Assembly: GCA_013178045.1 (NCBI GenBank)
Contig: JABLXP010000022.1
Location: forward strand, 1 to 51,408
Direction of reading: 5' to 3'
Source of the DNA: Bacillota bacterium
GTDB lineage: Bacteria; Bacillota; Ch66
DNA length: 51,408 bases
Shown here: positions 34,538 to 43,502 of the stretch, piece by piece
Position numbering within the stretch: position 1 is the stretch's first letter
Layout of the letters: each line of letters opens with the position of its first letter
Position numbers and translations under genes: made by a program
The notes under the pieces: generated by a model
What the model saw: only the letters and a program-made list of their open reading frames with translations
What the model was told of the DNA's origin: nothing
The model's database searches: none

Positions 34538-37199
34538 AAAATTTGTCGTCCTGGATGGAAACAGTCTGGCCCACCGCGCTTTCTACGCCATTCCGCTTTT
34601 ATCCACCAGTAAGGGAATCTTCACCAACGCGGTCTACGGGTTTACCAATATGCTCCAGAAGTTGATTGCTGAGCAGAAACCTGATTATTTGGTCGTCGCT
34701 TTTGATAAAGGGAAAATCAACTTTCGGCACGCTTGCTTTGGTGACTATAAAAGGACCCGTAAAGGGACACCCGAGGAGCTGCGCCCTCAGTTTGCCCAGA
34801 TTAAGCGGGTCCTGGAGGCGATGAACATCCCTTTTATTGAGGTAGAGGGGTTTGAAGCTGATGACCTGATCGGGACCCTGGTCCGTCGGGCGGAAACCGA
34901 GGGGCTGGAAAGCGTAATCGTTACGGGTGACCGGGATGCCCTGCAATTGGTTTCTCCCCATGTGCGGGTAATGCTGACACGGAAGGGGATCAGTGATCTG
35001 GAGATTTACGGTGAGGCGGAAGTATGGGCGCGATATGGGTTGACACCTGCTCAAGTGGTGGATCTGAAAGCCCTGATGGGTGATGCTTCGGACAATATTC
35101 CCGGTGTCCCCGGGATCGGTGAGAAGACTGCTCTCAAGCTGCTAACAGAATTTAAGACAGTGGAAGAATTGCTGACCCATCTTGACCGGGTTACCCCGGC
35201 GAAGCTGCAGGCCAAGCTGCAGGAATTTGCCGAGCAAGCCCGCCTGAGCAAGCGCCTGGCCACGATCTGTTGTGATGTGCCGATTGATGTGGAATGGTCG
35301 GAATGTGCCTACACTGAGCCAAACCTGGAGCAACTGCTTGAGGTGTTTAAAGACCTGGAATTCAAGTCATTGATCAATAATGTGGTCGAACAGATGGCTA
35401 AATCGGGACCAAAGCCTGAGACAGCCCGGGATAGATTAAATAGCCCAGAGCTGACTGGGACACACTATTTACATCTGAATACCCTGGCGGAAGTAAACCA
35501 GTTTTTAAACCGGCTACGACAGGCGGGAGAAATGGCCGTTTATGTCGAGAGCACTCATCCCCATCCGATGTATGGTCAAATCAGACGGATCGCGCTTTCC
35601 GCTGGGGAGGGGCAGACGGCGGTCCTGGCTTTTGACAAGTTTGCTGAGCAGAAACAAGAGCTACTTGCCCGGTTAAACGAGGTTTTTGCTACTGAGGAAA
35701 TCTACAAAATATTCCACGACGCCAAAGCGGCCCTGATCAGGCTGCGCCGGGAAGGGATTGCGCTTAAAGGGATGGCGGGGGATACGATGCTGGCTGCTTA
35801 CCTGCTTAACCCGGGGTTAGCCAAGCAGGGACTCGAGGAGTTGGTCCTGGATTACTTGAACGAAGTTATCGTTCCCTCGGATGACGCAGTCTGGGCAGCG
35901 GGGCGGCGGGCCGAGGTGATCCTTAAACTGCACTGTGTGCTGCAGCACAAACTAACTGAACTGGAGATGGAACCACTCTATCGGCAAGTTGAACTCCCCT
36001 TGATCCCGATACTGGCGGACATGGAAATGGCTGGGATTCGCCTGGATGTTGAACAGCTAGAGGTGATGTCTGCCGAATTGGGCCGGCGGATCGAGGAAAT
36101 CACCCAGGAAATTTATACCCTGGCCGGGGAGGAGTTTAACATCAACTCGACTCGGCAATTAGGGATAATTCTCTACGAAAAACTGAAACTACCTGTATTA
36201 AAGAAAACCAAAACGGGTTATTCAACCAATGCGGAAGTGCTGGAAGAATTGGCCAACCAGCACGAGGTGGTGGCCAAGATCCTGGAACACCGCCAGTTGG
36301 TGAAGCTGAAGTCAACGTATGTTGATGGATTGAGGCAATTGATCCACCCCGAAACGGGAAAAATTCACACGACCTTCAATCAGACCGTTACTGCGACGGG
36401 GCGGCTCAGCAGCACCGAGCCGAATCTGCAAAACATCCCAATTCGACTGGAGCACGGCCGCAAAATCAGAAAAGTTTTTGTCCCCTCCGAGACAGATAAC
36501 CTGATCCTGACGGCCGACTACTCCCAAATCGAACTGCGGGTGCTGGCCCATGTCTCGGGTGACCGTAATCTGCGACAGGCTTTTTTAGATGAGCGGGATA
36601 TCCACACCCATACCGCGGCCGAGGTTTTCCACGTGCCGTTGAATGAGGTGAACAAAGAGATGCGCCGCCGGGCCAAGGCGGTAAACTTCGGAATTGTCTA
36701 CGGTATCAGTGAATTTGGTTTGTCCCGCGATTTAGGGATCAGCCGTCAGGAGGCCAGGGAATACATTGCTAATTATCTCGACACCTATCCGCAGGTCAGG
36801 AAATTTATGGCGGATGTAGTCCAAGAGGGACGCAATCTCGGGTATGTTACCACCCTGCTCAAACGACGCCGCTACCTGCCGGAACTGTTCAGCAGCAACC
36901 GGATGGTCCGCAATTTTGGGGAACGGGCAGCCATCAATACGCCAATTCAAGGGAGTGCGGCCGATATTATTAAACTGGCCATGCTCCGGGTGGCGCAGGC
37001 CCTCCGAAAACATCAACTGGGAACGAAAATGCTGCTCCAGGTTCACGACGAACTGATTTTTGAGGTCCCCCGTGACGAAATTAAAGTGGTCGTTCCATTA
37101 GTCAAGACGTGCATGGAAAACGCGGTCACGTTGAGCGTACCGCTGGTAGTGGATATCCATGTCGGACCGAACTGGTACGACCTGGCGAAAGTAGGTTGA
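34524..37199 (+). CDS. polA: DNA polymerase I
   Basis: An 891-residue family A polymerase. Residues 1-290 are a 5'-3' exonuclease (ADDLIGTLVRRAE, GDASDNIPGVPGIGEKTA). The middle 3'-5' exonuclease-like domain is degenerate: the DxE metal ligands are replaced at AVYVESTHPHP, so proofreading is not expected, as in Bacillus Pol I. The polymerase has motif A DYSQIELRVLAHVSGD, motif B RRRAKAVNFGIVYGIS and motif C VHDELIFEV. ATG 34524 has an AAAGGTGG site; the frame extends upstream inside capA. Confidence 0.97.
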   Translation: MAERKKFVVLDGNSLAHRAFYAIPLLSTSKGIFTNAVYGFTNMLQKLIAEQKPDYLVVAFDKGKINFRHACFGDYKRTRKGTPEELRPQFAQIKRVLEAMNIPFIEVEGFEADDLIGTLVRRAETEGLESVIVTGDRDALQLVSPHVRVMLTRKGISDLEIYGEAEVWARYGLTPAQVVDLKALMGDASDNIPGVPGIGEKTALKLLTEFKTVEELLTHLDRVTPAKLQAKLQEFAEQARLSKRLATICCDVPIDVEWSECAYTEPNLEQLLEVFKDLEFKSLINNVVEQMAKSGPKPETARDRLNSPELTGTHYLHLNTLAEVNQFLNRLRQAGEMAVYVESTHPHPMYGQIRRIALSAGEGQTAVLAFDKFAEQKQELLARLNEVFATEEIYKIFHDAKAALIRLRREGIALKGMAGDTMLAAYLLNPGLAKQGLEELVLDYLNEVIVPSDDAVWAAGRRAEVILKLHCVLQHKLTELEMEPLYRQVELPLIPILADMEMAGIRLDVEQLEVMSAELGRRIEEITQEIYTLAGEEFNINSTRQLGIILYEKLKLPVLKKTKTGYSTNAEVLEELANQHEVVAKILEHRQLVKLKSTYVDGLRQLIHPETGKIHTTFNQTVTATGRLSSTEPNLQNIPIRLEHGRKIRKVFVPSETDNLILTADYSQIELRVLAHVSGDRNLRQAFLDERDIHTHTAAEVFHVPLNEVNKEMRRRAKAVNFGIVYGISEFGLSRDLGISRQEAREYIANYLDTYPQVRKFMADVVQEGRNLGYVTTLLKRRRYLPELFSSNRMVRNFGERAAINTPIQGSAADIIKLAMLRVAQALRKHQLGTKMLLQVHDELIFEVPRDEIKVVVPLVKTCMENAVTLSVPLVVDIHVGPNWYDLAKVG

Positions 37200-37203
37200 A
37201 GCA

Positions 37204-38028
37204 TTGCCAGAACTACCTGAAGTCGAGACGGTTAAACGCACGTTGGAAAAGAAAATCGTTGACCGGGTCATCACCGAGGTGGAGGTGGCCTTACCGAAAA
37301 TTGTCCAGGGTCTGAGCCCGATGGAGTTTAGTGAACGGTTGGTTGGGCAAAAAATCCTCGGGATTGACCGGCGGGGAAAATATTTATTGACTTCCCTTAG
37401 TAATGGACAGACCCTGGTAACTCATCTAAAGATGACTGGCCGCTGGTTGTATACGGCCGCAGACGTACCGCAGACGAAACACACCCATGTGGTCTTCACA
37501 CTGGATAATGGTCACCAACTCCGCTTTCAGGACCTCCGGCAGTTTGGCTATATGTTGTTGGTGCCAAGGGGTGAACTGCATCAGGTGCCGGGCCTGAATG
37601 AACTGGGTGTTGAACCCCTGGGCGATGAGTTTACGCGAGAATATCTGGCGGAGATAACTGGCCCACGCAAAACGAAGATCAAGCAACTGCTGCTTGACCA
37701 GACCTTGATCGCGGGAATCGGCAACATTTACGCCGATGAGATTCTATTTACGGCCGGGCTTCACCCAGAGCGGGTTAGCAATTCGCTATCGCCAGCGGAG
37801 ATTAACCGCCTTTACGCGGCTATCCGGCAGGTGCTGGCGGCTGGGGTTGAGCACCGGGGGACTTCGGTCAGCGATTACGTTGATGGGGAAGGCAGACCCG
37901 GCGAATATCAGCATTACCTGCAGGTATACGCCAGGGAAGGTCAAGCCTGTCCGCGATGTGGGCAGGTGATCCACCGGCTGAAAGTTGGGGGGCGGAGTTC
38001 CTACCACTGTCCTAACTGTCAGAATTAG
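37204..38028 (+). CDS. mutM: Formamidopyrimidine-DNA glycosylase
   Basis: A 274-residue Fpg/MutM that excises 8-oxoguanine and FapyG. TTG start gives the active N-terminus Pro2-Glu3 (PELPEVETVKR), the beta-hairpin Lys is in DRRGKYL, and the helix-two-turns-helix has GIGNIYADEILF. The C-terminal zinc finger CPRCG...YHCPNC is complete. It starts 4 bases after polA, and coaE follows 14 bases on. Confidence 0.96.
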   Translation: MPELPEVETVKRTLEKKIVDRVITEVEVALPKIVQGLSPMEFSERLVGQKILGIDRRGKYLLTSLSNGQTLVTHLKMTGRWLYTAADVPQTKHTHVVFTLDNGHQLRFQDLRQFGYMLLVPRGELHQVPGLNELGVEPLGDEFTREYLAEITGPRKTKIKQLLLDQTLIAGIGNIYADEILFTAGLHPERVSNSLSPAEINRLYAAIRQVLAAGVEHRGTSVSDYVDGEGRPGEYQHYLQVYAREGQACPRCGQVIHRLKVGGRSSYHCPNCQN

Positions 38029-38042
38029 GAGAGAATCCGGGC

Positions 38043-38687
38043 ATGAGAGTGATTGGTTTGACTGGCGGAATCGCCACCGGAAAAAGCACCGTTGCTGAGA
38101 TCCTGCGGCAACTGGGCGCGGTAGTTCTGGACGCGGACCAGATCGCCAGGGAGATTGTGGCGCCGGGCCAGCCGGCCTGGCGCGAAATTGTGGATTATTT
38201 TGGTCCAGAGGTCTTACGGTCCGACGGTACCCTGGACCGACCGGTCCTGGGTCAGCGCGTTTTTGCGGACCCGGTAGCCAGGCAAAAGCTGAATGCCATC
38301 ACCCATCCCCAGGTGAGGGCTGAATTTGAACGTCAGTTAGCCAGATTGCGCCAGGAAAGCCTGGACCGGGTGGTGTTTCTGGATGTCCCCTTATTAATTG
38401 AGGCCGGCATGAATGACCTGGTGGACGAGATCTGGGTAACAGCGGTGGATGAACAGACTCAGCTCAAGCGGTTGATGGAGCGGGACGGCCTGAGCGAAGC
38501 GGCGGCCCGACAGCGGATTGCTTCTCAAATGCCGCTGGCAGAGAAGGTGAAGGTAGCGGATCGGGTTATCGACAATAGGGGGAGTATTACCGATACGGTG
38601 AGCCAGGTCCGTAAGTTGTGGAGGGAACTCGGGCAAACTGAGGAAAATACCCCGAAACAAGACATGATTGATTTGCCAAAGACATAG
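38043..38687 (+). CDS. coaE: Dephospho-CoA kinase
   Basis: A 214-residue P-loop kinase that makes CoA from dephospho-CoA and ATP. Walker A is GLTGGIATGKSTV; LDADQIARE, VFLDVPLLIEAGM and RQRIASQMP are conserved family segments. Length is slightly above usual because of a charged C-terminal tail (TEENTPKQDMID). Clustering polA-mutM-coaE is common in Clostridia. Confidence 0.96.
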   Translation: MRVIGLTGGIATGKSTVAEILRQLGAVVLDADQIAREIVAPGQPAWREIVDYFGPEVLRSDGTLDRPVLGQRVFADPVARQKLNAITHPQVRAEFERQLARLRQESLDRVVFLDVPLLIEAGMNDLVDEIWVTAVDEQTQLKRLMERDGLSEAAARQRIASQMPLAEKVKVADRVIDNRGSITDTVSQVRKLWRELGQTEENTPKQDMIDLPKT

Positions 38688-38702
38688 AATGGTTTCGGGG
38701 GT

Positions 38703-39290
38703 ATGACCATGGTCTTGTTTTGGGGCCAGAGAAAAAGACGGTTTTGGTTGAGTTTGTTCCTGAGCGCAGTAGTTATTCTTGCCCTGATTACCCTGAATGC
38801 ACCCCGAATCCTCAAGTATTTTTATCCCATTCCTCACCGGGAGTTGATTTTCTGCTACGCTCGAGTGTTTGACGTTGACCCCTATTTGGTGGCGGCTATC
38901 ATCCAGGTGGAAAGTCGTTTTTACCCCGATGCCGAATCCCGGGTGGGCGCGCGGGGACTGATGCAGCTGATGCCGGAAACAGCTGAGTGGGCGGCCCGCC
39001 AGATGAAATTGCCTGACTACCATCCCAGTCAGTTGTACGAACCACAGCGAAACATTCAGATTGGGACGTGGTATCTGTCCGAACTTCTGGATGAGTTTGA
39101 CCATAACGTGGTCGTAACGGTCGCTGCTTATAACGCTGGTCGGGGAAACGTCAAAACCTGGCTGGCCGTTGGTCTGTGGACAGGTGAGTATCAAGCCATT
39201 GACCAGATCCCTTTCCCAGAAACCCGCAAGTATGTCTACCGGGTGATGAGTGACTATTACATCTACCGAAAACTGTATGCGGTTAAGTGA
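38703..39290 (+). CDS. Lytic transglycosylase (SLT domain), membrane-anchored
   Basis: A 195-residue protein with an N-terminal anchor (residues 13-33) and an SLT domain: catalytic Glu70 in VAAIIQVESRF, GLMQLMPETA (85-94), and AAYNAGRGNVKTWL. It cleaves peptidoglycan glycan strands outside the membrane. The end of coaE and the start region form an inverted repeat (ACCCCGAAAC / GTTTCGGGGGT) that covers the ribosome site, and the start codon lies in the palindrome GACCATGGTC. Confidence 0.92.
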   Translation: MTMVLFWGQRKRRFWLSLFLSAVVILALITLNAPRILKYFYPIPHRELIFCYARVFDVDPYLVAAIIQVESRFYPDAESRVGARGLMQLMPETAEWAARQMKLPDYHPSQLYEPQRNIQIGTWYLSELLDEFDHNVVVTVAAYNAGRGNVKTWLAVGLWTGEYQAIDQIPFPETRKYVYRVMSDYYIYRKLYAVK

Positions 39291-39308
39291 GGTGCCAAGA
39301 CGGCACCT
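39290..39308 (+). terminator. Terminator after the transglycosylase gene
   Basis: Stem AGGTGCC / GGCACCT (39290-39296 and 39302-39308) with AAGAC loop and a weak TGTTATTA tail. Confidence 0.55.
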
Positions 39309-39388
39309 TGTTATTACACCAAGACAAAGAGGATTTTAGGGATAAAAAGAGAATACTACTGTAAACTGCTACCAGAAAGGGGATAGTC

Positions 39389-40429
39389 ATGCCGGCAAAG
39401 GAAATTCGTACCCTGGCGGAAGTAAGCAACCTGAAAATAGATCTCCAGCGCCGATTTTTTTCGGCCGACCATGATGAGATCGCTAATGGAGCGACTGCAG
39501 ATATCTATTTCGTTAAGACTTACGAGATTTTAGAATACCTAGGGAAAGCAGATACCCCGGTAAAAGCCGAGATTTTTGCCCGCCGTGCCGGGGTACTGGC
39601 CGGTGTGCCGGAGGTGCTGAACCTGCTGAAAGACCGGCCGGTAGAGGTGTGGTCGCTGCCTGAAGGAGAGACATTTACAGAAAAAGAGGTGCTGATGCGC
39701 CTCGCGGGACCATACAACGCATTTGGTCTGTTTGAGACGGCGATCCTTGGATTCCTGGCCAGTTCAAGCGGGTGGGCGACTGCGGCCAGAGAGGCGAAAG
39801 CGGCCGCCGGCCACCGACCGGTGCTGTGTTTTGGGGCCCGGCATGTGCATCCGGCGGTTGCGCCGGTGATGGAGCGGGCGGCCATTGTGGGTGGAGCAGA
39901 CGGAGCAAGTTGTATCCTGGGGGCCAAACTGGCGGGAAAAGAGCCCGCTGGTACTGTGCCGCACGCTGCCATCTTGATCGCCGGTGATACGGTTGAGGTT
40001 GGCCTGGCTTACCACCAGACCATGCCGCCTGAGCACCTGCGCCTCGTGCTGGTTGATACCTTTAAGGACGAAGCGGAGGAGGCACTCCGGGTAGCTGCTG
40101 TCTTGGGACCGCACCTGGAGGGGATACGGTTGGACACCCCGAGTGAGCGGGGGGGAGTAACGCCTGACCTGGTGCGGGAAGTCCGCGCCCGGTTGAACGC
40201 GGTAGGGGCGGAGCATGTCAAGATTTTTGTCTCCGGTGGGCTAACCCCTGAAAAGATCAGCCAGTTAGTCGCGGCCGGTGCGGATGCCTTTGGGGTTGGC
40301 AGCTATATTTCCGGTGCCCCGCCGATCGATATGACCATGGACTTAAAAGAGGTCAATGGTCAGCCAGTCGCAAAGCGAGGACGAATTCCCGGCTGCGTGG
40401 ATAACCCGCGGTTGGTGAAATTCCAGTGA
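39389..40429 (+). CDS. Nicotinate phosphoribosyltransferase-like protein
   Basis: A 346-residue type II phosphoribosyltransferase resembling nicotinate phosphoribosyltransferase: FSADHDEIANGATADIYF, GPYNAFGLFETAILGFLA, FGARHVHPAVAPVMERAA and the C-terminal barrel segments VDTFKDEAEEA, IRLDTPSERGG, FVSGGLTPEKI, GVGSYI. It would make nicotinate mononucleotide for NAD salvage. It is shorter than E. coli PncB (about 400) but similar to archaeal/clostridial forms. AAAGGGG precedes the ATG. Confidence 0.88.
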   Translation: MPAKEIRTLAEVSNLKIDLQRRFFSADHDEIANGATADIYFVKTYEILEYLGKADTPVKAEIFARRAGVLAGVPEVLNLLKDRPVEVWSLPEGETFTEKEVLMRLAGPYNAFGLFETAILGFLASSSGWATAAREAKAAAGHRPVLCFGARHVHPAVAPVMERAAIVGGADGASCILGAKLAGKEPAGTVPHAAILIAGDTVEVGLAYHQTMPPEHLRLVLVDTFKDEAEEALRVAAVLGPHLEGIRLDTPSERGGVTPDLVREVRARLNAVGAEHVKIFVSGGLTPEKISQLVAAGADAFGVGSYISGAPPIDMTMDLKEVNGQPVAKRGRIPGCVDNPRLVKFQ

Positions 40430-40447
40430 TAACAAAAAATAAACTGG

Positions 40448-40482
40448 ATCCATGGGCCTCTTCTGATGGGGGTCTTTTTTTA
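40448..40482 (+). terminator. Terminator after the phosphoribosyltransferase gene
   Basis: Imperfect stem GGATCCAT / ATGGGGGTC followed by TTTTTTT (near 40475-40482). Confidence 0.6.
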
Positions 40483-40564
40483 AAAGATCTGGTTTGAGTT
40501 TACAGGAATCTCGAGTTAAATGTCGAAAATAGAAGAAATATATCGATTTAAAGGTGGTGAAACA

Positions 40565-40822
40565 ATGGCAAAAGAAATGGTCATTACACCGAAGAAATGT
40601 ATTGGTTGTACCACATGTGCTTTAACCTGTTCAATTACTTATCACGATGAGTTTGATTTGACCAAGGCCCACGTCACTATCAAGAAACATGATTTGAACG
40701 GGCAGTTTGACATTACTTTTTCGTCCACGTGCCGGAGCTGTTATAAGTGTGCAGAAGTGTGCCCAGCCGGCTGTTTGCGGGTCGTTGAGGTTCCCGAACT
40801 ACCTGCTGCAGCAGACAAGTAG
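40565..40822 (+). CDS. Ferredoxin partner of aldehyde:ferredoxin oxidoreductase
   Basis: An 85-residue ferredoxin-like protein with KCIGCTTCALTCSI (CxxCxxCxxxC) and STCRSCYKCAEVCPAG (CxxCxxCxxxCP), suited to two [4Fe-4S] clusters. It lies 32 bases before the AOR gene and is probably its electron acceptor. AAAGGTGG precedes ATG 40565; an in-frame ATG at 40520 has no site. Confidence 0.88.
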   Translation: MAKEMVITPKKCIGCTTCALTCSITYHDEFDLTKAHVTIKKHDLNGQFDITFSSTCRSCYKCAEVCPAGCLRVVEVPELPAAADK

Positions 40823-40854
40823 GCCAGACTATGCGAGAAATTGGGGGGAGATTG

Positions 40855-42774
40855 ATGTTTGGATACGCGGGTAAAATGCTGGATATCGACCTGACCGGGT
40901 TGACCGTAAAAGAGATCCCACTGGATGAAGAACTGAAAAGGACTTACGTCAGTGGTCTAGGTATCAATACGAAAATTCTTTATGAACAGTTGCCAGCGGG
41001 GGTAGACCCGCTTGGCCCGGAGAATATTCTTTGTTTTGGGGTTGGGGTACTGGTAGGCACCAATATACCGACTGCCTGTCGCACCGAGGCCTCAGCCAAA
41101 TCGCCAGCCACCGGTTTGTTCGGCACCTCCAGCTCGGGCAACTACTGGGGAAGTGAGCTTAAATTTGCGGGCTATGATGGGTTAATCCTGCGGGGGCGGG
41201 CGGATTCGCCAGTTTACCTGTGGATTCATAATGGGAAGGTAGAGATCCGCTCGGCTGATCACCTGTGGGGGAAAGATGCCTGGGAGACAATTTCCCTCAT
41301 CCGGCAAGATCTCCAGGACGAGGAAATTCAAGTAGCCACCATCGGACCAGCGGGAGAAAAGCTGTGCCGTTTTGCTAGTATCGAAAATGGTTATTATGAC
41401 GCCTGGGGTCGGACCGGCCTGGGGGCAGTCATGGGCTCGAAGAATCTGAAAGCCATTGCGGTGCGTGGCACTGGCAGTATCAAGGTGGCCAGCAAGAAGG
41501 AGCTCCTCGAAGCGGTCGACCAGACCCGTAAAGCGATCTATGCCTCACCTTTCTTCGGTCCGTTCAGTAAGTTCGGGACGATGCTGGCCACGGTGCCATA
41601 TTATGAGTTTGGTGCCCTTCCTGGCCGAAATTTCCAGACCGGCGTGTTACCGAACTGGATGGAAACGCGGAGCCGCCAGATGGTGCCGAAGTACAGCAAT
41701 CGGGGAATCGCCTGTATCTCATGTCCGATCGCCTGCGCCCACTGGACCGAGGTTAAGGACGGACCTTATGCAGGTCTGAAGGTTAAGGATATGGAAGTCA
41801 CGCCGTTGATGGCTTTCGCGGCCGGCTGTGACCTTAACAACATCCCAGCGGTAGCCAAGGCAACGGAACTGTGTCAGCGGTATGGGGTGGACCTGGTTTC
41901 TGCGGGTTCAACCATCGCTTTTGCCACGGAGCTATACCAGCGTGGATTTTTGACGGAGGAACAGATCGGGTTCAAGCTGGAGTGGGGCGATGAAGAAGCT
42001 ACTTTTAAACTTCTGGAGATGATCGTTTACCGCCAGGGAATCGGGGATATCCTGGCCGAGGGGACGAAGAGAGCGGCAGAAAAGATCCCCGGGACTGATT
42101 ACTACGCCATGCAGATCAAGGGTTTGGAAATCCCCATGGCCGACGCACGTGGCCGTTGGTCAACCTGGACGTTTGGTAATATCACCAATATTCGCGGTGG
42201 CGATCACTTGCGCAACCGCAACCCGGTGGAAAACTTGAAGTTCAACGACAACCCGATCCCATATAAGACGGAAAAGTTTGGTTTCCCAGATAAACTCTAC
42301 GAGCGCTTTGACATGCCCGAGAAAATTAAACAGGAAGTTTTTGATCCAGAAACCAAGGATGTCAACATCCCCAAGATGTCCAAGTGGTCTGAAGACTTAA
42401 TTTCCGTGTACAACACAATCGGGATGTGCATTCGTCCACCAGTGCTGCAGGCGGTTGGCCCAACCCTGCTGGCCAAATTATACTCAACCCTCACCGGGAT
42501 TAACCTGACCGCTGAAGAGCTGATGCAGGTGGGAGAAAGGGTCTGGAACCTGCAGAAGTTATTTAATATTCGGGAGGGGGAAAACAAAGCTGACAGCGTT
42601 TATCCAAAACGCTTCTATCAAGAACCGCTCCCAGAAGGTCCGAGCCAGGGGCGGGTGCTCGACCCAGCGAAGGTTCAGGAAACGCTGGAGGATTACTACG
42701 AGGCCCGCGGCTGGGAGCGGGAGACCGGTATTCCCACTAAAGAGAAACTGGCTGAACTGGGTATAACCGGGTAA
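40855..42774 (+). CDS. aor: Aldehyde:ferredoxin oxidoreductase (tungsten)
   Basis: A 639-residue AOR-family enzyme that oxidises aldehydes to carboxylates (or the reverse with reduced ferredoxin), with a tungsto-bispterin and one [4Fe-4S] cluster. The cluster ligands appear as CISCPIAC (Cys287, 290, 294) and Cys525 in GMCIRPPV. Pterin-binding segments include CRTEASAKSPATGLFG and GRTGLGAVMGSKNLKAIAVRG. GGGGGGAG precedes ATG 40855. With the ferredoxin it forms a two-gene operon ending at a terminator. The exact aldehyde is not known. Confidence 0.95.
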   Translation: MFGYAGKMLDIDLTGLTVKEIPLDEELKRTYVSGLGINTKILYEQLPAGVDPLGPENILCFGVGVLVGTNIPTACRTEASAKSPATGLFGTSSSGNYWGSELKFAGYDGLILRGRADSPVYLWIHNGKVEIRSADHLWGKDAWETISLIRQDLQDEEIQVATIGPAGEKLCRFASIENGYYDAWGRTGLGAVMGSKNLKAIAVRGTGSIKVASKKELLEAVDQTRKAIYASPFFGPFSKFGTMLATVPYYEFGALPGRNFQTGVLPNWMETRSRQMVPKYSNRGIACISCPIACAHWTEVKDGPYAGLKVKDMEVTPLMAFAAGCDLNNIPAVAKATELCQRYGVDLVSAGSTIAFATELYQRGFLTEEQIGFKLEWGDEEATFKLLEMIVYRQGIGDILAEGTKRAAEKIPGTDYYAMQIKGLEIPMADARGRWSTWTFGNITNIRGGDHLRNRNPVENLKFNDNPIPYKTEKFGFPDKLYERFDMPEKIKQEVFDPETKDVNIPKMSKWSEDLISVYNTIGMCIRPPVLQAVGPTLLAKLYSTLTGINLTAEELMQVGERVWNLQKLFNIREGENKADSVYPKRFYQEPLPEGPSQGRVLDPAKVQETLEDYYEARGWERETGIPTKEKLAELGITG

Positions 42775-42798
42775 GGAAAGGCAATTCTAGTTTGGGGT

Positions 42799-42828
42799 AG
42801 AGCAAATCCGATGCTCTGCTCTTTTTTT
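42799..42828 (+). terminator. Terminator after aor
   Basis: Stem AGAGCA (42799-42804) / TGCTCT (42812-42817), or the alternative AGAGC / GCTCT (42818-42822), then TTTTTTT. The remaining 150 bases to 42980 are AT-rich with no gene and must hold the promoter of the KaiC-like operon. Confidence 0.75.
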
Positions 42829-42980
42829 ATTATACAAGTCAGGGGCCTATTTCTCTTTAAGATAGCGTAAATTTTAAAAATATAGTTAAATTCTGTAAAA
42901 TAATTCATATTTTTGGCAGGTTTTTGTTAAAAGATGTAGAAGTTGTAATGTTACGTCTATTGTTGCGGAGGTGATGAACC

Positions 42981-43487
42981 ATGCCAATAATTAAGACGGG
43001 TATTGTCGGGCTTGATGCTCTTCTCTACGGAGGGATTAGGGAGGGGAACAGTGTCCTGGTGGAGGGGGTTCCCGGGACTGGTAAAACGACCCTAGCTTTG
43101 GAGTTTATCTATCACGGGGCGGTGCGGTACGGGGAGGCCGGGGTGATTGTGACTTTTGAACAATTACCTGAGCAGTTTTACCGTGATGCCGCCAATTTTG
43201 GTTGGGATTTACGAGCATTGGAGCGAGAAAACAAGCTCAGGGTGGTTTGCACGTCACCAGAACTACTATTAGACCCCGGCACGGGTTTATTGGAGGAAGT
43301 TGTTAGCGAAGTTGGTGCTAAAAGGATCGTTATTGACAGTGTCACCCATTTTGCCAATATTCTTCCTGATCCTTTGGAATTACGACGTGCGGTTTACAGT
43401 TTTTGTAATGGTTTAAAAAGGATGGGTTTGACCTCTTTTTTGGTGAAAGAAATCGAGGACTCCGGCAACCGTATTATTCCTTTTTAG
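42981..43487 (+). CDS. KaiC-like ATPase, domain I (ends at in-frame UAG)
   Basis: A 168-codon open frame with a RecA/KaiC domain: Walker A GVPGTGKTT (29-37), the acidic segment TFEQLPEQF (KaiC has EE at the equivalent catalytic place; here E-Q), Walker B KRIVIDS. It stops at TAG 43485-43487, after which the same frame continues EYVVDVVIRLTNNEE and joins the 43503 frame. Together they give a 462-residue two-domain KaiC-like protein. AGGAGG-like GCGGAGGTG lies before ATG 42981. It heads an operon of five genes. Confidence 0.85.
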   Translation: MPIIKTGIVGLDALLYGGIREGNSVLVEGVPGTGKTTLALEFIYHGAVRYGEAGVIVTFEQLPEQFYRDAANFGWDLRALERENKLRVVCTSPELLLDPGTGLLEEVVSEVGAKRIVIDSVTHFANILPDPLELRRAVYSFCNGLKRMGLTSFLVKEIEDSGNRIIPF

Positions 43488-43502
43488 GAATATGTTGTCG
43501 AT

